Positions 1 through 9,670 of a stretch of DNA of 26,493 nucleotides are shown in pieces (the stretch's first letter is position 1; each line of letters begins with the position of its first letter). Under the pieces are notes generated by a model. The model was not told where the DNA came from. It did no database searches and saw only the letters and a program-made list of their open reading frames with translations. The translations under genes were made by a program, and so were the position numbers. This stretch comes from Selaginella moellendorffii (Eukaryota; Streptophyta; Lycopodiopsida; Selaginellales; Selaginellaceae): NCBI RefSeq assembly GCF_000143415.4, contig NW_003314306.1:1480283-1506775 (forward strand), given 5' to 3'.

Positions 1-779
1 CCTAAGAATACTTGCTAAGGCATGATAGAAAGTGCAAAGCTATCCTCTTGGTCTGGAGGAGAATGATCGAAGGAAATGTGTGAAGCCAAAAGGAAGAAGT
101 ATGGGGGTAGAACCAAACCATAGGAATCGAAGGGCATAACCAAGGTTGGTTATGCCAGCTGGGAGTGGAGAATCAAGTGGAGGCTCGAGGGTGTTGCCGC
201 TAGCAACCGTGATGCCATGGAGAGTCTAAAATATGGAATAAGTCCATGTTAGACTATATGGTAATTGGAAAGCTTGCAAAAAGGGAGGCCTTAGCAAGCT
301 AAGAGACAGAGTTCCTTCAAGGTTCCCAAAGATGATTCTAGGTAGCTTAGTACCTAGAAAGGCCTAGTGTAAATGGTTCAAAGCACGCGCGAAATCGGAG
401 TGGCGCAGCAGAATCACTTTCAAGGAAAAGCCAAAGTTAACCCCTATTAAGCAATCTTATCTAAAACACAACTAACTCAACTTGCCATTTAGTTCATTTG
501 AACATCAATACAATTGCTAACTAGCAAATGCACGGATACCAATAACACAAAGTTACAACCTAAGTATCAACATTATTTGCATCGAAACTAATGAAACTTA
601 ATATTAATCTTACGGAGAGATATTTCACTTCACTCAAATCTTAACATCAACAATGTCAATGACAAGGCACCACTTCAATGCCATCAACACCAAAACAAAG
701 CTAGAAGAAAGCAAAAGTGAATAGCCACTCAAAGCTTTCTAGCAACCAAACTAACTAAAGTCAAAGATACTATACTTAG
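1..779. other. Anonymous AT-rich DNA, no gene seen
   Basis: The first ~420 bases are less AT-rich than what follows and may be the tail of another repeat, but no frame stays open and no protein similarity is recognisable. From about 420 on, the sequence is A/C-rich with scattered stops in all frames. Nothing coding, RNA-like or regulatory can be supported. Confidence 0.5.
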
Positions 780-2160
780 TATCTGAGACCAGTTCTTCAA
801 CAATACTTAGCTACAGATAATGCATCATCAAGAAGTGAATCACCACATCCAAGACTCAATGAAATCCAATACCATAGACTAAACATAACCAAATGATATC
901 AACAGAGGTAGAGTCAACATACCAATATGGAAAAACCATATAAGTCTAACGACACGATCCTCCACAACACCATCCAGTAAGCAAGTCTATCATTGCTAAA
1001 TTATCATCCAATGAAGCAAGTATTAATAATCCTTTGACAAAGTCTACAAGTAATCACTAGTCACAAAGCAACTAATAATCACTTTTCAATTTACCTTTCA
1101 TAAGACCCAAACATTAAACTTATGTCATCGAGTTATATACTTGCCCAACATAAATGTAATACCCCAAGTACGAGATAAAAGTTCATGGACAAGCATAAAC
1201 TAAATGACTACCCAAATCCAATTCAACCGCAATAAGCTCACCAATACATCTAATCAATAGCTCTGAGCATGCCTTGAAAAGGCTAGTTATGCATAATCAA
1301 CACTCAGTCAAAACTAAAGTGAAGACCATGAGATGGACTCATATTGGTACACAACCTTCTCATAGACAAAGCTATAGTATGGGTACTAACATTTCAACCT
1401 TAAACAACTAAGTTGGACATCATCATCCTCAGCGAAGTGCAAGGCTACCAAAACTAAGTCAAGATCAGTGAGAGCTCACTACTCTCATAGAGTCTAACAA
1501 AATATAAAGTGCAATCTGTCACTGAGCATAACGCTATAGAAGAAAGGCACAAGGGGTCACCTTTTTTAAAAAAAATGCAACGTGGCTACTTTTCTACACC
1601 AACTCCAGATTCTATCCCACTCAATTGCCTTAGCCCCAAAAGTCAACATCCTTTTCGAGTCGCATCATATAAACTACCTATTAAGATTTAAGCCAACCGA
1701 AGTCAACTCCAACCCTTTCACTAGTTTGTACTAGTTTACGAAAATGGAAAGGTTTTTGAGCAAAGTGATCAACAAATCAACCATCGGACCTCCTAGTTTT
1801 TCCATCCTAGAGAAAAAATTACCCTCAATCCAGGAATGCAAACTTTCAAGACTCAACCAACTTCCTCCTACTAACAACTTCACATAGTTTCACCTCAACA
1901 CAAATTCTCAAGACCCATAGTATGTTTAAGCTTCAAACATCATACCCATATTTTTTATATCCAAGACCAACATTTGCAAAAATGCAAAATGAACATCCAA
2001 GGTTTAATCACAAAGACCATGTCTTCAGATACCCACATTGCACTAACACTCTTTTTTAACCACCTTCAAGATCCAACGTAAAGCCAAAACACTAACAAAA
2101 AAAATGACATGGAAAATCAAGATCTAGGGAAAATTCCTTATCACTCAAAATAACAACGTC
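780..2160 (+). repeat. AT-rich dispersed repeat, copy 1
   Basis: This stretch aligns by eye, with many transitions and small gaps, to 10660-12140. Anchor blocks shared by both include the run near 948-1080 (compare 10755-10880), the block at 1320-1390 (compare 11140-11210) and 1500-1640 (compare 11515-11640). Copy 2 is more AT-rich, with G-to-A and C-to-T differences on both strands, as expected of methylation decay. Copy 1 lacks the 195-bp LTR found in copy 2 and keeps the unfilled CTACT target at 1479-1483. No protein is recognisable in it. The family is unidentified; it may be a non-coding part of a retroelement. Confidence 0.6.
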
Positions 2161-3572
2161 ATTTCCACTAACACAAGTGCTAACGATGTTAATGTCTCAA
2201 CTACACACCTTCTCCATCCGACAATATACTCCAAGTGCAACAGATTCACCAACAAGTCATAGAAAATTAATGCTACAACCCTTTCCAACACCTCAATGGG
2301 TAAACCCCTTAAGAACCAAGGTACTAACTTAAGTTTAGCATAATAGACCACAATTAAGAATCCAGTCAAGGCTACTTCATTGTTACTATATGTAAGTAGA
2401 CTAGCTTCACCATCAACCACTTTGGGGTTGATCATCATCTAACCACGCAACTTCATAAACACATTACTTATTATCATATGAATATGATATAAAAATCACA
2501 ATAACTTGATTATCAATCAAGCAACACCACGAATAATGCTAATGTCATTACTTTAAAGGTTTAATGTGAGTATCAAGTGTCAACTCAATTCGATAAAATA
2601 CAACATAAATACCACACTCCACCGATAAAGACTTACAACACCCAACACCACTAATTTTTGTTCATAACACGGATAAGTTCATGCCACTCTCTATCTAACC
2701 AAACTCAAAACTAATCCAACACCAAGCTATTCAAGGAGTAATAGCAAGGTTCCCTGAAAAAGAATTGACCATTGCAACTTAAGTCTTCAATTGTAAATTT
2801 AGACAAAATGGTTTAACGCTTCACCATTATCCATCTCTTGACTCACCACTTGTAAGACCATTATAACCAATATGCATCAAAGTAGGGGCTCTTGATTGCA
2901 TAATGTAAATATGAGCAATGAATTAACACCTTGTTGTAAATCATCTCTCCAAGAAGAAAAAATGATTTACGTGTTTGATCCTTCATTTTTAATGGTTCTC
3001 TTTTCGGTCTCATCTTTAACTAAACCTCGAGTTTGCATTTGCATTGTTTTAGTCCAACCAAAGGAAAATTTATGAGAGAGCACAGCAATGACTATTTGAA
3101 CCAATTTATATTACTAGTTTTTTATTATCTATTTTCTGTATATATTTTTGTAGTTTTTTTTGAATATTTATATATTTGTTCTAGGTTTTCTATGTAAATT
3201 TTTTTTTCTGTTTTTAAAATTTTTTTCTAGTGATGTATATGACATTACTATTGTTTCTGTTTTTAAATGTTCTACTTTTTCTGATTTATAGTCATTTGTA
3301 TGCAATATTACCAATGAAGAAAGAAGGATATATACAAATAATAAAAGACAATACACATAATAAGAAACTAATAGATCATATATGGGTAAAAGATATAATA
3401 TATACAGAAGCAGGAATAGTGCATACTGGACAGATCATAATAAATTATATATCATATTAAAAAATATTTAAAAACAAAATAAAACCAAGCGTTGCTGCAA
3501 CTCAACATGCAGCAATTTTATTTTCATTTGTAAAGGAACTCAAGTTACAAAGATAGTATATAAGTTATATAT
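2161..3572. other. AT-rich spacer without a supported gene
   Basis: The stretch holds only short chance frames. An open minus-strand frame at 2145-2438 and opposed small frames at 3168-3460 have no recognisable motif and lie in low-complexity sequence. A small hairpin occurs near 3490-3515 (8-bp arms TTGCTGCA and TGCAGCAA, loop of 8). T-rich tracts occupy 3110-3230. No promoter or RNA gene can be argued. Confidence 0.5.
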
Positions 3573-4038
3573 ATGGATCTAAAGGGCTTTTAAAGATATT
3601 TTAAGTTAGTCAAACCCAATTCACAATTCACGGTAAAGCCTCACAACTATGGCCATAGCCTTCGCCTCTGCAAGGGTTATTATGGCCATGATTGCTTTGC
3701 ATCTTTGCAAGCCTTGTGTCATGACAGTTACAAGTTCCATCCTTTTCTCCTTCATTGACATTTTGTTTTTCTCAGGGTGAGCTCCAGGATGCATTTTGCT
3801 TTCTATTTCAAATTTATGGGTACATCGTGGTGTTAGGGATCTTGGTGAGAAGGAGAGCTTCATGGTTGAGTGTTGTTTCTCATGTGATTTGCATAGCCAA
3901 AAGCTAAATTGATTTTCTAAAATAAAATAAAAGTTTTTAATAATCCTATATCTATGCAAAACCATTACAACATAACCCGAATCATAGGACTACTACATGC
4001 TTAGTATTCTAAACGACCTGGCCACGATCTTGCTTTTC

Positions 4039-6780
4039 TCAGGCAACTTTTGGGCGTTTCTGTTGCAAATCGTCCGCAAACTTCTCTGTGGCATCTATTG
4101 GGCGCTTCTGTCGCGGATCACCTGTAAACTTGAAATGTCACATCATGATATCATGGGAATAGCGTATCACGAATGTGTCTTACCAAGCTCCTTAATGTCA
4201 GAGACGTTTGGAATTGGAAGCTTATACGTGTCAGGAAGCAGCAAATGGAGCCATGATTTCGCTTCCTCTGATTGCTTTCCAGCCTCCACCTCCGTATCCG
4301 GCACCGCAATTGAAACTTCAGCTAGAAGTCTCTTCGTCTCAGCACCAAGGAAACGAAAGTTGCGTTCGAGACCATAAACTGTTATGTGCGCAACAGGCTC
4401 CGTTTTCTTGCCATAAGCTTCGTCACCCTGCAAGTAAGACTTATGCATCTCATCCTTCTTCCATAACTTTGTTGGCACTGGCTCTTTATGTTTTGGTTCT
4501 TGGACATTGATGAGGACCGTCACCACTTTGATTTCGATTCCTGAGACTTGCATGAGCCTCGGCCTCAACACAGTCGTAGAAGCTTTGTTGAGCCACCCAC
4601 ACTTTCTACTGTTCTCAACCGAAACGAGCAGCGCAGTCATCCCCAAGGAAGTCCAGACCGGAATAACAATGTCATAACCTCGGACGTTATTGTTGGCTTT
4701 GTACATGATTGCACAGCCTCTCATGAACGCAGCTGCCAATATCTCGGGTGTCAACTGCCCCTGCTTAACCAGCATAAAACTGTTAAAAAAGACGGCAGCG
4801 GATTCATCCAGGCCGCTGCATGCCTCGTCAACCTGTGCCTCCTCCGAGCCCAGCAATCGTCCGATATAATCCCGGAGAGGAATGCGGCGTAGGTAGTAGT
4901 CACCCTTGTACAAGCTCCAACAAGCTTGCAGCAAGATGAGCTTCACTATGAATTCCCCCCGATGTCCAGCATCCACATAGCCATTGTAGCAGCCGTTCAG
5001 GAACAGCCCTAGAGCAACTTCTAGAGGCTCGCCACTCTTGCGGTTGAGAATCCTAGCGGCCGCTTCACTCACAACGGGCTCCACGGGCTGACTGATATGC
5101 ACTCTCGTACGATCGAGGGAGATGAACGTAAGGATACTCATGTGAGAAGCGACAAGAAGCTGGCTTTGCGCACTCCGCGGGCATATCTCCAGGCCCGCTG
5201 ATGCTGAAAGCAAGGCCAACGCCTGGCTCTCAGCCATCTGTACCTTTCCGGTACAACCACAAACGTCCACAGCTTGCCCCTGAAAGTCCCCGTGCAGCAC
5301 CCCAACCAGCTTGGCTTCCGCGAGATCGAGGAGGCTCCACACATTTGGATTGCTGTCAAGGCGGCTACTCCATAGGGGCCTTCCATACCTGAACAACTGA
5401 GCTGGAGACAAATCCGTAGTCCGAGGAACAAGGTCCATATTCACCACCTGATGAATAGGCCTTAAAAGCCGCAAACCCAGGATATTAGCTTTCCTCGACT
5501 GGTCCTCGTGCCGTCGAGGCTGCAGATTACTGATACTCCCCATCGTATCAATGACAACTGCAAAGTATTTCTTGTGTGTGAAGAAAGCTCTCGCCACTCG
5601 CCTCATCTGGTAAAACGGCGATTGTGCCATACTGAAGGTGCTTTCCCCATTCGGTAAGAGACCGCGACCTTCGTCAAAAACAAAAAGCACCTGCACCTCC
5701 CCCTCTTCCGGCAGTACATCCTTCAAGTTGTCAAGCTCTCGTTGGAGTAGATTCTCGTTCCTGGCATCCGGTGACTCACTAATTTCCTCTACAGCTCTGC
5801 TGTTGATCAATTCAAGCCATTTCTTGTGCACGGCCTCCGCAATACTGGACGAATCCATCTCTGAATCCATCCACTGCACTGAGCTCATCTTCTCACCCTT
5901 CACCGTCTCATGGAGGACAAAAAGCCACGCCTTGAAGTATAGCGCCATCTCCAACTCGCTGTTCGTTCGGCTGAGCTGGTTGGCAAGCTCCCCAGTTCGA
6001 GGAGGACAGGCGCTACTGTTTGCTGCCGCCGTGCTGCAATAGCAAATATACACTCCCAGGCGCGACATCTGCATCACCCCGCGTGTTTTCCCCGTGCCAG
6101 AACCCTGTACTATGGAGGTATAGCAGCTGTAGTGCTCGTCTACACAATAGCCAGTGCTATAAGCCACAATAACAGAAGAATTCAAGACTTACTCTTTGAG
6201 CATTCGTTCCTCAACTTACACAGCTCCTTGTACAATATCTTATGGGCCTCTCCAACGTACTCCCTCCGTAACGATTTCATCGCCACTTTCGTATTAATCT
6301 CGTGCCACAAACGATCACGATCAGGCCCAGTGTTCTCTGCACAGGCACAAGCAAGAGAATACTCGAGCACCAGACGAAAACACAGAACTTTCACCTATCG
6401 GCTTCTGCATGAGGAGCCTTTCACATTGACGCAGCCACTCGCACGAAACACACTCCAACCTCTCCTTTATCCACTGTAGCAGCTTGGGGTCTCGTGTTTC
6501 TTTCTTTGCCACTAGGTCCATGATCTTGCTGCTGCGAGCCTCTACTGCACAGGAAATGCAAAAAGAACAGTAGCCTAAAGAAACAGCGAAAGAACTTACA
6601 GTTGAACAGCTTATATATCCGGAATGCGAGACGAGGATTTCCTGGAAACAAGGGGTAAACCTCATCTACATCGGCCGTCCACAACCTGGAGGCCGAATAG
6701 CCTTGCCGCTGAAGGCACTCATAGTCAGGCCCGCAAAGATCCCGCAAGCGCTCCTCGCCGTCATCGCAGACGCTCTCCAT
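4039..6780 (-). CDS. Crinkler/RHS-type P-loop NTPase fused to REase-fold domain, paralog 1
   Basis: Five exons on the minus strand: 6780-6600, 6544-6395, 6336-6193, 6139-4184, 4121-4039. Introns are 55, 58, 53 and 62 nt, all GT-AG and phase 1, giving 837 aa. The ATG at 6780 lies directly downstream of a telo-box. Domains: an N-terminal helical region (about 20-70, SAM-like by pattern, uncertain); P-loop with GSGTGKTR at 171-178; Walker B VLFVFDE ending D314-E315; then a region resembling the restriction-endonuclease fold of Crinkler/RHS effector proteins, with RGEF (E554), GYDIVIPV (D648) and LLVSVEN (E667). The family usually has a lysine at 667, so this copy may lack nuclease activity. The last exon encodes a tail with two KRP clusters, possibly a nuclear signal. 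In the known family an NTPase is coupled to a nuclease and used as an effector or in genome conflict; the role in plants is unknown. The family call rests on motifs, not on a search. Confidence 0.8.
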
Positions 6781-6790
6781 TAAACCCTAG
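6781..6790 (-). promoter_or_regulatory. Telo-box next to the start codon
   Basis: The plus strand reads TAAACCCTAG directly beside the ATG at 6780, so on the gene strand CTAGGGTTTA abuts the start. AAACCCTA is the plant telo-box core, found near the 5' ends of many housekeeping genes. It is conserved at the paralog (18518-18527). A role here is inferred only from position and conservation. Confidence 0.4.
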
Positions 6791-7350
6791 AACTTACCAC
6801 CCAATCTTATGAGGTCTGTCAACATATAGTAATTTCAATTTACTCGTTTCACCATTAAAATTTTCGTCACGTCTAGTATCAGCTTTCCTCTAGTCCACAT
6901 GGCCCTGTACAACATGAAAAGCCATGTAAAGTTTAACCCCAACCAAAAGAGTAAGAAATTAAAAAGAGGAGTTACATTTTGGTAAAAGATCACAATAAAT
7001 CTTTTGACTCTGTAGTGCTCAAAGTAGACTATTGTTGCTGTGCTGTTTCAGCATTTTACATTGCTCACAGCCTCCGGCACTGGCATAAGTTGTGAATTGT
7101 ACCACTTCTGCAATTGCCAAAGCAGTGAAGTATATACTTCTAAGTGGTTGGAAATTATTTTCTACATCTTGTGTTTTGCTTGGCATCTGGATCTCAAGTA
7201 ATGGGAATCACTGCAAGCGCCATTTAAGGATTCTGAAGCTTCTAATGTAGCAAGTATGTACAATAACAAAAACATCAGGTCAACATGCGGCAATGGCAGA
7301 AGAATGTTTTCTGATTTTGCATGACATTTCTTCATCCTTGGATTTTTTCC
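6791..7350. other. 5' flank of paralog 1, shared with copy 2
   Basis: Duplicated in 18528-19075 with small indels (copy 1 has ~10 extra bases near 7000). It should contain the promoter and 5' UTR of the NTPase-nuclease gene. On the minus strand a T-rich run followed by GTGCAG (copy 2: about 18640-18700) could be a 5' UTR intron end. No coding frame is shared by both copies throughout. Confidence 0.45.
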
Positions 7351-7497
7351 CCTGCTGCGAATTTGTACACTCTCGAGTCTCGAACACCCTCACACTCACA
7401 TGGGCCATTTTTTAGCAAAACTACTTATGCTAAGACGAATTTTCGAGACAAGAATTGCAGTTGCAATTTTCGAGTTAGTTTCGGGCGAGGTGGCAGG
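7351..7497 (+). repeat. BTA1 intron fragment plus ~85-bp element, copy 1
   Basis: The first ~50 bases match the intron of BTA1 that starts at 20250 (compare 20256-20300). The rest, from the T-run at about 7405, matches 22520-22610 but is absent from the intact BTA1 intron. The whole block is repeated at 22476-22615. It abuts the end of duplication copy 1 directly, as if BTA1 exons had been deleted between 19076-equivalent and 20255-equivalent positions. Confidence 0.7.
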
Positions 7498-7570
7498 GCA
7501 GCGGGGCGGCGGTGGCGGTGGCGGTGGCGGCAGAGCGGCGCGGCCGGGGGCGGGCCAGTGTGGTTGGGCG
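7498..7570 (+). repeat. GGC/GGT-rich simple repeat
   Basis: A run of GGC and GGT triplets in an otherwise AT-rich neighbourhood. It encodes only Gly or Ala runs on one strand and Pro or Arg runs on the other, which explains the spurious open frames here. Confidence 0.7.
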
Positions 7571-7622
7571 GTGGCAGCACGAGCATCCACATTGATGAAA
7601 CGTTCTCGCAGTCAAGGCTCCA

Positions 7623-8387
7623 CCTGTGATGATCGTCACTTAGCAAACGAATGAATGGAAAAATATCTCGAAGCTTACCATTGAGTTGACACTTGACGAG
7701 AGTGAAACCTCTTGAATGGCTTCACCTCCTTTGGACAATGTAAGTGGATCCTGCCTGCCTGCTCGCTTAGCTCCATCCCAGTGACACTGCGGCCCGGTGT
7801 GGTCATCAAGCTGAGGAAAAACCATAGTTTTGATAAACAAACAAAACTGGAGTTCCAAATCCCTCTCTCCATCGCAGCCAGAGCACTGAAAAAACAAACA
7901 CCAAGTGTAAAGAGCTTGCATATCTCAAGAGAAAACTTAACAGTGATACTTACAGTGAGCCAGCGTAAGAGAAGGAACTTCCAGGGAGAGAAGCCATGCT
8001 AAGTCGTGCATACTCACGGATTACATAAACCTTGAATAGATGAGTTAAGAGTGAACATGCAAGAAACACTATACAAAATTACTTACTGGAAGTGCCGTGA
8101 CCAGGAGCCTTGAATAATAGCGCAGCTGCTTGACAACCTCCTCTTTATTCTTACCTGGAAGGAGTCTAATAGTACTTGTCAGGGTATTGTCAAAACTCCT
8201 TCCAAGGTAAATGCCACACTCGTCCCCCGTCGAAGCACCTGGAAAACATACACACTTTAGTTTGGATGATCAGAGAATCATAGCATACCTCAATATAATT
8301 CTTGTAGTTGCATTTTCTGTCTGGGTTCGTTATAGGAGCGTGAGGATTGTGAATGCATAGCTCGTTATCAATCACATGTACTTGTGT
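7623..8387 (-). pseudogene. Unidentified spliced gene fragment (minus strand)
   Basis: Several exon-like blocks with good short-intron splice sites occur on the minus strand: 8387-8289 (ending NYKNYIE), 8238-8155, 8030-7954 (VYVIREYARLSMASLPGSSF), 7885-7679 (ALAAMERGIWNSSF, then TTPGRSVTGMELSEQAG) and one starting at 7623 (WSLDCENVSSMW). Intervening sequences begin GTAAG or GTATG and end in pyrimidine-rich tract plus AG, at lengths of 50-70 nt. The frames do not join cleanly: the 8238-8155 block carries an in-frame stop in the frame that follows from the previous exon, while another frame is open through 8085. I do not recognise the protein. Either a decayed fragment or a gene whose exon structure I have not solved. 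The final block runs into the GGC tract. Confidence 0.3.
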
Positions 8388-8478
8388 CTTTCAACCTGTT
8401 TGAACCAGAAGTTTGCTAGTGAGCAAAGGAAAGTACATATCTTACAGGAAGTTCGTCCAGTGGCCATCTCTCGGTCAA

Positions 8479-8580
8479 TCATCTAGTGGACCTGCAGCTC
8501 ACATCCACTATGACACCTCCAAAAGCTGGTTGAAGATACTCCAAAGCCATTTTAAGCTGAAACACATTAGCAGCGTCTGG
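8479..8580 (-). pseudogene. Fragment of plastid-type SAM methyltransferase
   Basis: The minus strand encodes about 33 residues including VFQLKMALEYLQPAFGGVI followed by VDVSC. This matches the pattern at the start of the SAM-binding motif I region in the plant chloroplast methyltransferase family typified by Arabidopsis At1g78140 and At2g41040, where VDVSCGSG continues into the glycine-rich loop. Here the sequence breaks right after VDVSC and stops at 8479. No other part of the domain is seen in the window, so this is a single broken exon. The family call is from memory of the motif. Confidence 0.45.
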
Positions 8581-8789
8581 ATTCCTCTGCTAAACAACTG
8601 GTAATGTTATGCTTTTCTTCGTTTCCTAGCTTTGGTCCTTAGTTTGCATTCCAGACAAGTACAGGCGCAACTTGGATCATCCCATAGATTTCTTGTTCTT
8701 CCGGAGTTCACGGAACGATGATTTCGTAAGGAGAATATCGTTGAATCTTATTGTCAGGAGCAAATAGGATAGGTTTCTCTAGGGCGAGA

Positions 8790-8880
8790 ATGCTGCTCTC
8801 CTCTTCGCGATCGTTCTTTACATTCGCCTGCGGCATCAGGTCAAACCCAGCGCGCGGCGAGTCGCGGCGAGTCGCGGCGG
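8790..8880 (+). other. Candidate mitochondrial transit peptide out of frame with bL20
   Basis: The ATG at 8790 opens MLLSSSRSFFTFACGIRSN, rich in Ser, Arg and aromatic residues with no acidic residue in the first 23: a typical mitochondrial presequence. It lies in a different frame from the bL20 core that follows. Between them is a 10-bp unit (GTCGCGGCGA-like) repeated three times at 8851-8880. Two extra units would be exactly the shift that separates the two frames. Confidence 0.4.
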
Positions 8881-9019
8881 CAGGGGCACGGCGATCATCC
8901 GATGCTCGCGCAGCAAGACGGGCAGCGCGTGGCGGAGCAGCAGCGACAAGGAGGAGGCGCGCAAGATCCTGGAGAGGGGCAAGAAGGAGCTGGGGCCATA
9001 CCCTGGCAGGGGCAAGGTC

Positions 9020-9634
9020 GTGAGGAACAAGGCGCTGGTGCTGGAGCTGGCCAAGGGATTTAGGGGCAAGAAGGTGCACAGGATTGCGCGCGATCGGGTC
9101 GCCAAGGCCCTGGAGCACTCGTATCGCGATAGGCGGAGGAAGAAGAGAGATTTCCACAAGCTGTGGATCACGAGAATTGGGGCTGCTGCTCGACTCCACG
9201 GGGTAAGAATCGCGTTCTTCCTCAACATTCTTCTTCTTGTTAGTTCTATTTCTTCTCCACATCTTCTCTTCTTCACAGTTTCTTCTTCTAAGTTCTATTT
9301 CTTCTCCACATTCTTCACGGTTTCTTCTTCTTATCAATGCTCTATTTGTTCTTCACATTCTTCACAGTTTCTTTTTCTTCTCCACATTCTTCACAGTTCT
9401 TCTTCTTCACAAGTTCTCTTTTTTCCTCCACATTCTCTTCTCGTCAGAATTTGGGCCAAGCTGACTGACTCTTTTGTCTTTCTTTCTGGATAGCTTGGGT
9501 ATAGCGAATTCATGCACGGGCTCAATCGCCAGAAAGTGGAGCTCAATCGCCAGCTACTGGCAAACATGGCGATCTTGGATCCGGATTCTTTCAAGAGCCT
9601 GGCAGACTCAGTCTCCTCTCTTCCTCCGCTTAAG
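9020..9634 (+). CDS. Organellar large-subunit ribosomal protein bL20 (partial or disrupted)
   Basis: Two exons, 9020-9202 and 9492-9634, encode nearly the whole bL20 core: LELAKGFRGKKVHRIAR, then ALEHSYRDRRRKKRDFHKLW and, across the intron, RLHG joined to LGYSEFMHGLNRQKVE, ending SFKSLADSVSSLPPLK. bL20 binds 23S rRNA early in assembly of the bacterial-type large subunit; in plants nuclear copies serve the mitochondrion. No ATG opens this frame: position 9020 is GTG, where homologs have the initiator Met, and the frame stays open upstream to a TAG at 8780 without an ATG. A transit-like peptide exists in another frame (8790-8880). Exon 2 ends with a strong donor at 9635; without splicing the frame stops at 9668-9670. 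Homology is certain, integrity is not. Confidence 0.8.
9203..9491 (+). repeat. Pyrimidine-rich simple repeats filling the bL20 intron
   Basis: This 289-nt intron (GTAAG to ATAG) is about five times longer than the other introns in the window. Most of it is made of imperfect repeats of TTCTTC, CACATTC and TTCACAG. The pattern suggests slippage expansion of the polypyrimidine tract. Confidence 0.75.
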
Positions 9635-9670
9635 GTAAGTCTACTTATGCCTTTCTTTCTTTTCTTTTGA

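Larger units (their letters stand above)
3573..7350. repeat. Segmental duplication, copy 1 (with NTPase-nuclease gene)
   Basis: The segment matches 15389-19075 in the same orientation, about 11.7-11.8 kb apart. It covers the 3' flank, the entire five-exon gene and about 560 bp of 5' flank. The left edge is near the shared block starting at 3573/15389. The right edge is sharp: both copies read the same through a T-rich run ending CCCCT, then copy 1 switches to betaine-synthase intron sequence at 7351 while copy 2 continues at 19076. Copy 1 has ~270 bp in its 3' flank (about 3650-3880) that is missing from copy 2; part of it (3797-3905) recurs at 12700-12830. Confidence 0.9.

Noticed and set aside
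2145-2438. Minus-strand frame of 97 codons
   Set aside because: Lies at the edge of a decayed repeat, no motif, and the corresponding part of the second repeat copy is not open.
3168-3460. Two opposed small frames in AT-rich DNA, one hydrophobic
   Set aside because: T-rich low-complexity DNA encodes Phe and Leu runs by chance; no supporting feature.
3621-3965. Minus-strand frame of 114 codons ending AKAMAIVVRLYREL
   Set aside because: Looks somewhat protein-like, but copy 2 of the duplication lacks most of it and the relic at 12700 does not keep the frame.
4208-6042. Plus-strand open frames across the NTPase-nuclease genes (also 15906-17779)
   Set aside because: They lie opposite exon 4 and have no motif; they reflect the composition of the coding strand.
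6132-6479. Additional frames over introns 2 and 3 of the NTPase genes
   Set aside because: They read through introns with clear GT-AG borders and are shadows of the spliced exons.
7321-7654. Glycine-rich protein from the GGC tract
   Set aside because: The frame is created by a simple repeat joined to intron relics; no start context or conserved part.
8708-9337. Long minus-strand open frames opposite bL20 (209 and 146 codons)
   Set aside because: They are antisense to well-conserved bL20 exons; GC-rich coding sequence keeps the opposite frames open. No motif of their own.
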